64,000 bases of DNA from Cenococcum geophilum 1.58. Taxonomy: Eukaryota > Ascomycota > Dothideomycetes > Gloniales > Gloniaceae. This document shows, piece by piece, positions 55,860 through 64,000 of this stretch (position 1 is the stretch's first letter; every line of letters begins with the position of its first letter). Under the pieces are notes generated by a model. It made no database searches. It worked only from the letters and a program-made list of their open reading frames with translations, and had not been told where the DNA came from. A program made the translations under genes and the position numbers. Location of the stretch: assembly GCA_001692895.1 (NCBI GenBank), contig KV748228.1:559344-623343 (forward strand). Direction: 5' to 3'.

Positions 55860-58150
55860 GCTATCTAGTTATTTATGTCCTATTCACGCCTTATAAGAGC
55901 GTTTACACAGTTGGTAGCGCCTAGCCTATATATAATTAGGAAGTTAAACTAAGATAGAGTATCCGCCTAGCGCGCCTATTAGGCTATAAGGGCCTTTATT
56001 ATTATAAAATATTCTAAGGCCTTATAATTAGAAACTACCTAAATAGACTTAGGGGTGCCTTCTAGTTAGGCTCGCTAGTGCTAAAAGCTAGAGATAATAG
56101 CTAGCATTTCTTTATCGTAAATCGGGTAGTTTAGCTCAGTATCTACTATAGTCTTTAAATAGTAAGCAACAGGGTACTATTCTCCATTTATCTACTTTTG
56201 GGAGTAAACGCTAGCTATAATACTATCTAAGGCATTGGTTTCTAGCATTAAGGGCCGTTCTAGGTTAAAGTAGGCGAGTAAGGGAGCAAAGACTAGTCGT
56301 TTCTTAAGCTTATTAAAGGCCTGCCTATATACGGTATTAAAGTAAAAGGGCTAGTCCTTATAGGTAAGTAGGCTTAGTAGCTAGGTAATCCTGCTGTAGT
56401 TCTTAATAAAGCGTTAGTAGAAGTTACAGAACCCTAAGAATAACTACACCTCCTTTATGGTCCTTAGGGGTACCTATTAGTTAATTATAGCTATCTTTTC
56501 TAGGTCTGCCTTAATCCCATTTATACTAATAATAAACCCTAAGTACTTTATATACTTAACACTAAATTTTAACTTCTTAATATTGGCTTAGAGGCTAGCT
56601 TCCTAAAGCCGTTATAGGACTTTATAGACATGCTCTTTATATTCCAGTTCGTTTTTAGAGTAGATTATAATATTATCTAGGTATACTATACAGAAGTCGT
56701 TAAGGTAGTTAAATAGTACGTCATTTATATATCGTTGGTATATGGCCAGTCCGTTAGTTAGTCTAAAAGGTAGTACTTTATATTTATACGTTCCGTAACG
56801 GGTCTAAAACATAATAAGGTCTTCTAATTTAGGGTCCATTTTAATCCGGTAAAAAGCCTAGCGGATATTAAGCTTCGTAAAGATCTTAGCTCTACTTATT
56901 TAGGCCAAAGTCTCATTAAGTAAAGGTAGTGGGTAGTGGTCTTTAAGGGTTAAATTATTAAGCTTGCGGTAGTTAATACAGAAACAAAGTCCTCTATTTA
57001 GCTTTTTAGTAAAGAGAATAGGTAAGTTAAAAGGGGCTTAACTAGGCTTAATAAAGCCCTTATCTAGGTTATTAATAAGATACTACTTTATAGCCTATAA
57101 TTCGGCAGTAGATTACTGTTAGAGGGGGCTATAGCTAAGGGTAACCACCTTATCCGGCTCAATTTTAATCTTATAGTTGTATGGTCAGTAAGGCGAGAGT
57201 ATATTAGACGCTACTTTAGAGAAGGTATCTTTAAATTTCTAGTATTAATAGGGTAGTTTCTATTCTACTAGCTCCTTATCTATAAGCTCGCCTTTCTCTT
57301 AGGCTAGGGCTTCTTTCTCTTTAATTATTTAATTAATTTTGTATAAGCTAGTTATAAAGGTAACGGTATTAGGCTAAACTAGGTTTTAGTAGAATTCTAT
57401 AGCGCCAATATAGCAGATATTAACTGGCGGAAGGTCTATAGGTTTCTTTATAGATATTTATTAGGCCGTATTTTGCGGTATAGGGTTTATAGTCTTCCTT
57501 AGCTTATATTTTATTTTCCATAAGTTATTCTTCTAGTTTATTAGTTTGGTATATTATCTAATATCTCTAGCCTTTCTTTATAGCTGCGTAGGGCCTAAGT
57601 TCTCTATTAGGGACTTAGCTAGGCCACTACTAACTTCCTAAGTCTTTGGTGCGGGTGGTGTAATATAGGTAGTTTAGGGGCGGCGTAGTATACAGATCCG
57701 TTGCGGATTAAACTATATATCCTTCTTAAAAGCCTAGTCTCTACGCGTCACATTAGCCTAGTAAATGGTGTTTATCTACGGCTATATAAGGTTTTCTATT
57801 ATAATACTAATCTCTTTTATAAAGGAAGGCGTTAGGGGTATAGTTTCGGGCTAGATAAGCTGCCTGTTCCGTATATTAAGCTATAAGCCTAAATAGGCTA
57901 GCTATTTTCTCCCTAAGATTATATTATAGCTTCTAAGGTCTATAATAAGGAAGGGGACATTATACTACCTTCGTCCGTTAACGCGGAGGTAGATCTACAA
58001 GATAGTTATAATAGGTAGTTCTATTGTTACGGACGCTTTAAGTATAATGTTATAACTACTTAGAGAAGAGACGGAAGAAGCTAGTTGGTTAATACAGGCA
58101 CGGTTTAGGATAGAGCCAATAGAACTATATAACGAGGATTAGTAACCAAG
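55860..58150 (-). pseudogene. Gypsy element D: gag end, protease, reverse transcriptase, RNase H
   Basis: On the minus strand from about 58150 down: a Ser/Leu-rich gag end (SLYSSIGSILNRACINQL), a protease region (TIELPIITIL, YNVPFLIIDL and SYNIILGRK near 57.9-58.05 kb), the reverse-transcriptase motif VYLDNIIIYS at about 56657-56690, and RNase H down to the F insertion. The gag start and 5' LTR are missing, replaced by element E. Confidence 0.8.
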
Positions 58151-58494
58151 GTCACATAATATAATCTATATAATCTATATAATCTATAAGATCTATAACA
58201 AAGCAGATAGAGCACACATACATTACATATAAGAAGGATTTTATAGGAGTACGGTTGTGTATTTAAGGACCCTTAGTCCCTACCTAGATAGTTCCTTCCT
58301 TATAGTGATTCTTAGAATACAATTAGAGTTAATCTATTAGGCAACCACTCCACCAGTTATTAATACATTGTTAACTTTTATACTTACATTTCCTAGACAC
58401 CTAGCCCAAGAACGAGCCTATTATAGTTCTTGCTACAAGGTTCCATTACACAATTACTACCTAGTTACGGTATCAATACAAGAAGTCAAATAAT

Positions 58495-59640
58495 ATGCCA
58501 CTAAAAGCAGCCACTACAGTACCATTAACGGCAGCAACTACTTCAGGGACAGGAGGTAATACCAGTATAGTAGATACTAACTTATAGTAACCTATAATGG
58601 TCGAACAGCTATAGGAAATAGTTAACTAGCTAACAGCTAATAATATAGTATTAGAAGAAAAACTCAATGGGATAGGAGCAGCAAAGATTAAGCTACTATC
58701 AATTAAGAGATTTATAGGAAAGAGGTTAAAGCTCAAAGGATTCCTTACGCAGATATACTTTAAAGTCTTATAAGAGGGAGCAAAGTTACCTATACCCATG
58801 GATCGGATAGCCTACGCAGGACTATTCTTATCAGGAAAAGCACTTAAGTAGTTTAAATCTTACCTTATAGAGATATAAGCAAATGGAATAATAACCACTA
58901 ACTAAGATATGCGATTTATATTCTTAAGTTAGGAAGAATTTATAGAATAACTTACGCAGATATTTAGAGACCCGGAAGAAACAACTATAGCGGAAAGAAA
59001 ACTCTAGAACCTCGTACAACAAACTTCAGCAATTAAGTATATAACACAGTTCTAGACACTAGCAATATAAGTAGAGTGGAATAATAGGGCGCTTATAGCA
59101 CAGTATAAACAGGGACTTAAGGCTAAAGTCTAGGACATAATTATTCTAATAAAAGATGCGGATACCCTAAGGGAACTAATAGATTAGGCAATTAAGATTA
59201 ACAATCAGATCTACTAAAGGGAACAGGCTAAAAGAGGCTAGGATAGAGTTCTATAGTTATATAAGGCGCAGAGTACGCAATAATAAAAGCCAAGTTAAAA
59301 ACCATAGTATAGCGTAGAGCTAATAGACCTAAGTAGTACTAAAGAAGCCTATAAGAGAGGGAGCAAACTATAGAAACCTAAAGGACAAGGATTAAGTAAT
59401 TAAAGGTCTAAGGAGCAAAGGCCAAATTAAGGATCTTAACAGCAGAAGACATTTAGGCAGACTCCACAGCAAGAGAAATAGTTTAAAGAAGGAGCTTATA
59501 TAAATTACGGAAAACAGGGTTATTACGTTAAAGACTATAAAAGTGGGCGGAGTCACTATATAGTAAAAGGCATAAGACCAGTAGACGACATACACGTATA
59601 AAGGGACGACAATATACTGCAAGGAACAAAGGAATGTTCA
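58495..59640 (+). pseudogene. gag relic of gypsy element E
   Basis: The frame begins at ATG 58495 (MPLKAATTVPLTAATTSGTG) and continues through KRFIGKRLKLKGFLTQIYF, FRDPEETTIAERKL and a knuckle-like AYINYGKQGYYVKDYKS near 59500. In the last segment Cys and His positions appear as Tyr, as RIP would produce. Stops are TAG/TAA only. Confidence 0.75.
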
Positions 59641-61479
59641 ATCAAAAGTTTTGCGTTTTATTACAATAATGCATACTAAATTCATAAGGACGCTAAGTAC
59701 AGCGCAAACTATTAGCTATAAGAGCCAGTATCTATAAAATACAAAGGAACCAACGAACCAGTTCACAGATTAGATATTAAAGACGATAAATTTAACCTAA
59801 GCGAAATATTCCATAACAATAAGGCAACAAGGGCCGCTTACTAGGAGCGAGCAGACCTCGGAGATGTTATACTAAAGGTAGAGGATAATTCCACTATAGA
59901 ATAAGGAACATTAGTAGGGATCAAAACCCCACTAGATATAATGTCTATCGCTTTATAAGACACAAGAGAAGTAGGACAGCGAACTACTTCGGCACTTAAT
60001 AAAGGCAAAAGGCTAAAGGCTTAAGATTCTTAGGACAAGATAAGAGACAACTAAGATTCTTAAGACGAGATAAGGCACACCTAAGGACCTATAATAGACG
60101 AAAACCGATAGAGCAGGGCAGCAGCTCAGTTTAAAAATATACAAATAAGCTCGGGATAAAGTTTCCCACAGACATAAGACTCTTAAGACAAGATAAGTGA
60201 GATTTAAGACTCTTAAAATAAGATAAGAACACCATAGACGCCTAGTTAGACTAAGGCGGGAGCTAAGCTTAAGTTAAAAGCAAGCTTAGGATTAAAGAAT
60301 CTAAGGGACTAAGATTTTAGAGTACGAATGAGGACACCCATAGGTAAGAGACAAGGGGCTTCTTTATAAATTAGAGAATCTGTAATACAAATAGCAGTTA
60401 GACTAGGAGACAGATATATAAACCTAGAAGACTTACTAGGGGAGCACAGTGTTTAGCCTAAAGATCAAAAGTTCGATATTAGGATCAAGAAGTAAGACAA
60501 CTTTAAGGATTAGGGCGTAAGGCGCAAACCAAAAGAAACTATAGAGGAGTTTAGACAAAAAATTATCGCATAACAAGAATAGAAACTAGATAAGAGATCT
60601 AGCACATTAGGACGTATAAAGGATAGAGCACTAGTACAAAGAATTACTAATAGGCTAAAAGCAGGTATACTAAGAGCTAAGTAGCTTACCAAACTAGAAA
60701 ATAAAGAGGATCTAGGGATTCTAACTAGATTCGAAGAACAATATATAAAGGGCTATTATAATACAGTAATAAGAAGATACTTCCTTACAGACAGACCGTA
60801 TACACTCCAGCAGCTATACCAAAAGTAGTATAGGCAAAGGCACAATAATAAATGGGAAGATTTTTATATATAGTTAGATAAAAAAGTTATCTAAGACCAC
60901 CCAATTATAGAGAACGCCATAACATATATTAAAGGAGCCTTAATCATAACGTTAAAGGATCTAAAAGGATATTTAGAGGACTAAAGAAGCAAGAGACGCA
61001 TCTTAGTACCTACAAATAAAGTTATAACGTTTAGATTAGCATAACAAAGGTTTAAACTTAGGGACGAAGACAAGCCAAGAGTTAACCCAAAGCACCCAGT
61101 ATACTATACGTTATCATAGATTGCGTACGTAAACGACATATATAAAATACATAAGAATCCAAAGAAAAAGAATTAGAAATACCCTATAAGGATATACTAA
61201 ATAACGGACAAATAATAGTATAGGAATGCCAAATATATATATAAATAGCATCCAGCAGAGATCTAAAAGGAAGGAAGTTTAGTACTTTAACCAGAAAGAT
61301 TCCTTATAGAAAAATACTTAGATGGACGATAGTAGTAGGAATGCCTAGAAAACACGTATCTATAGTATATTAAAGACAAAAAGCAAACTAGGCATTAGCT
61401 AAAGAGTAAGCTAAGTGCACTAGGATTAAGCAGCTAATAGTTAGGAAAAGTAGAGGCCTATAGAACTAAAGGGAGCTAA

Positions 61480-64000
61480 TAGTAGAGCCTTAGACCCTTA
61501 AAGAAATTTAAAAACGATACCTAAATTTACAAATTAAGTAGTAAGATCAGCAGTTTAAAGCGCTAATAGATAGTGGAGTAACGCGAAACTATATCTCACT
61601 AGCAGTAATTAGGAGAATAGGACTACCTTATAGATAGAAGGAGTAACCTTACCTATTAGTTACGATTTTAGGGGATCTAATAACCTATAGAGGAGGGATC
61701 ATCAATCTTAAAACAGGACCTATTTAGATAACTATTAAAGGAAGACAAATTAAGACGTCTTTTAATATCCTACCATTAGAACGGGACGAGGCAGTATTAA
61801 GCATGCTTTAGTTATAGGAATACAATCTAAGGATTAATTAGATTACGGATTAGGTCAATATTAGAGATACTTAACGCCACAAAATACGATAATAAGCCAA
61901 GTTGGTATAGTACTAAGTAGGGGCAACCTATAAAGAAATAGAAAAAGGACTAAGTTACGTACTAAAGAGATACTATAAGTATGGCAAAAAACTATAGTTA
62001 CCAGAAAGTAAAAAGCTGTTAGAATATATAGCATAGGACTATAAGATAGAATTAAAACTAGGAATAAGTCTAAAGTTCTTTTTAATCTATAAGCTTACCA
62101 AAAAGGAAGGTAGAGCGTTAAAAGAGTTTATCCAGGAAAATCTATAAAAGGGATATATTAGACTATCGCAGTCATTAGCGGGTTATCTAGTACTGTTTAT
62201 ACCAAAGAAGAATAGCAAACTAAGGCTATATATCAACTATAAATAGTTAAACAGCATTACCAGGAAGGATAGGTATCCTTTACCCTTAATTAGCAAAATC
62301 TAAGACAGGATAGGCAATACACAAATCTTCACAAAGATAGATCTAAGATAGGCGTACTATTAGATTAGGATTAAGAAAGGTAATAAATAGAAGGCAGCCT
62401 TTAGGTTAAAGGAAGGACTATATAAGCCATTAGTTATACAATTCGGGCTTATAAACGCACCAATAACGTTCTAGAAGCGTATTAACAATATATTAGGAGA
62501 ACACTTAGATGAATTTATTATAGCGTATTTTAACAATATTATTATCTACTTAATAACTAAGGAAGAACATAAGGAACACATTAAATAGGTCTTAAAGAGA
62601 CTATAAGAAGAACAGATGCTAGTAGCAATTAAAAAATACAAGTTCTTCACCAAAAAGACCAATTTTGTTGAATTTATTATTAAACTAGGCCAACTTAGCA
62701 TAGATCTAAAGAAGATCAAGACCATAGTAAATTAGCAGAAACTAGAGAACGTTACACAGTTAAGATTATTCCTAGGGTTTTATAATTACTATAAAAGGTT
62801 TATAGCGCAGTGGTTAAAGGATATTAAGCCATTTATGCGATTAATAAAGAAAGAAGAACTATAGGCATAGGGAGAGGAGCAAAGAAAACTTTTTAAGAAA
62901 GTTAAAGAGTTATTTACCTAGGAGCCAGTTCTTAAAATTTATTAACTAGGACTAGAGACGGTTATAAAAATAGATATATTAGACTATATACTAAGGGCAT
63001 ACTTTATATAAAGGCACTAGGATGGATGGCACCTAGTAGCATACTATAATCGGAAGATAATACTACTAGAGTTAAACTATAACATCTATAACAAGGAATT
63101 GTTAAGTATAGTTATAGTATTAAAGGAATAGAGAGTATTTTTATAAGGTACAGAGAAACTATTTATAGTTAAAATAGATTATAAGAACCTAATAGGATTC
63201 CTAACAATAAAGAAACTTAACTAAAGATAGGTTAGATAGGCAGAGATACTTGCGGAATACTATTTTGAGATTTAGTATACTAAAGGTATAAACAATACGT
63301 GGGCAGATGCTCTAAGCCGTAAAGCTAAACTATAAAATAAGGAAAAGCCATTAGGGGCTTTATTACGAAAAGATATAGACGGATTAATTAGGTATAATTA
63401 TCCAAAAGTTATAGCAACTTAAAAGGATAGTAAACTAAAGAAAGTCTACGAGACGCCGGAAAGCTTTTAGGTATAGAGAATTCTAAAAATATAGCTAGAA
63501 GATCTATAGACGGATATATATAAAAATTAAGAAGCGAAATATATCCTAAGAAGTATAGCAGAGTAGTTTATAGAAGACTTCTATAAGGGACTAACTTAAG
63601 GACACAATAGGGCTATAGGCTTAGTGTTAAGACTCTAAAAGGAGTATATTATTAACGGAATCTAAAAGATAGCTAGAAGGGTTACTAAAGAATATCTAGA
63701 TTACTAAAGAAACAAACCAATGAGGTATAAGCTATATAGAGGGCTATAACCTATTAAAATACCAGAGAGACCATAGGAGGTTATATTATGGGACTTTATT
63801 ATTAAGTTACTAAAATTAAAAGATCCTATTACCGGATAAGATTATAACGCGATCTTAGTAATAGTGGATAAGCTTATAAAGTAGGGATACTTTATAGTAT
63901 ATACAGAAGAAATCTCAGCGGAAGATATCGCTAAAATCTATATAAAAGAAGTGTTTATAAGATATAGAGCACTAAGCAAAATTATATCAGATAGAGATCT
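61480..64000 (+). pseudogene. pol relic of gypsy element E, 3' end outside window
   Basis: Protease-like sequence (ALIDSGVTRNYISL type) near 61555-61600. Reverse transcriptase follows, with IPKKNSKLRLYINYKQLNSI (about 62195-62255), YPLPLISKI and AYFNNIIIY (62523-62549, from AYFDDIIIY). RNase H includes KIDYKNLIGFLTIKKL and ADALSRKAKL (about 63170-63335). Integrase then follows (NYNAILVIVDKLIKQGYFI, KIISDRDL) up to the last base. The frame is broken by RIP-type stops. Confidence 0.85.

Larger units (their letters stand above)
58150..64000 (+). mobile_element. Ty3/gypsy element E, truncated by the window edge
   Basis: Plus-strand element. Its left LTR lies somewhere within about 58150-58420, but its borders cannot be fixed because the partner LTR is outside the window. 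A short repeat TATAATCTATA occurs near 58158-58190. gag starts at 58495. pol runs to the window end inside integrase. It abuts the minus-strand element D head to head, so E most likely inserted into D. Confidence 0.8.

Overview
The window looks like a chromosome segment from a filamentous ascomycete (Pezizomycotina). The genes carry short spliceosomal introns (57-287 nt) with GTRNGT donors and CTAAC/CTGAC-like branch sites. The retroelements bear the mark of repeat-induced point mutation (RIP): TpA excess, CpA to TpA changes, and reading frames broken almost only by TAG/TAA in place of Trp and Gln codons. The exact order or genus cannot be read from the sequence.

Layout. (1) 1-13.2 kb is a RIP-degraded repeat block. 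It holds unassigned relics (1-3.69 kb), a structurally complete minus-strand Ty3/gypsy element with 192-bp LTRs and a 5-bp target duplication (3695-10024), and a minus-strand relic of a large DUF6589-like protein (about 10.3-13.2 kb). (2) 13.5-35 kb is a gene island of normal composition. It contains a dead short-chain dehydrogenase, a xylose-reductase-type aldo-keto reductase, a four-helix membrane protein, an F-box/cysteine-rich protein, a conserved low-complexity fungal protein, Sec61 beta, a PD-(D/E)XK-like orphan protein, and an intact 1335-aa NRPS-like A-T-R reductase. Only Sec61 beta is a recognisable housekeeping gene. The genes do not form an obvious pathway. (3) 35.4-64 kb is a nest of retrotransposons. 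An old minus-strand gypsy element (C) received a second gypsy chromovirus (D), a non-autonomous copia-like element (B) and a solo LTR. D was in turn split by a Ty1/copia element (41559-47805) and another chromovirus (F, 49257-55859). A plus-strand gypsy element (E) abuts D and runs off the right edge.

The boundaries of most elements are supported by matching LTRs and exact 5-bp target duplications: CTCCA, GATGG, GTTCC, GCTAT, TATTT and TATAG. The most unusual observations are: the NRPS-like gene sitting between two direct copies of the same repeat, one holding a TA-flanked MITE and the other a solo LTR; a long antisense reading frame in the 3' region of chromovirus F; a 23-nt palindrome kept in three gypsy elements; a non-autonomous copia derivative whose 15-bp minisatellite seems to have grown from a short repeat in the autonomous gag; and a short dispersed motif of about 48 bp scattered through the first 13.5 kb.
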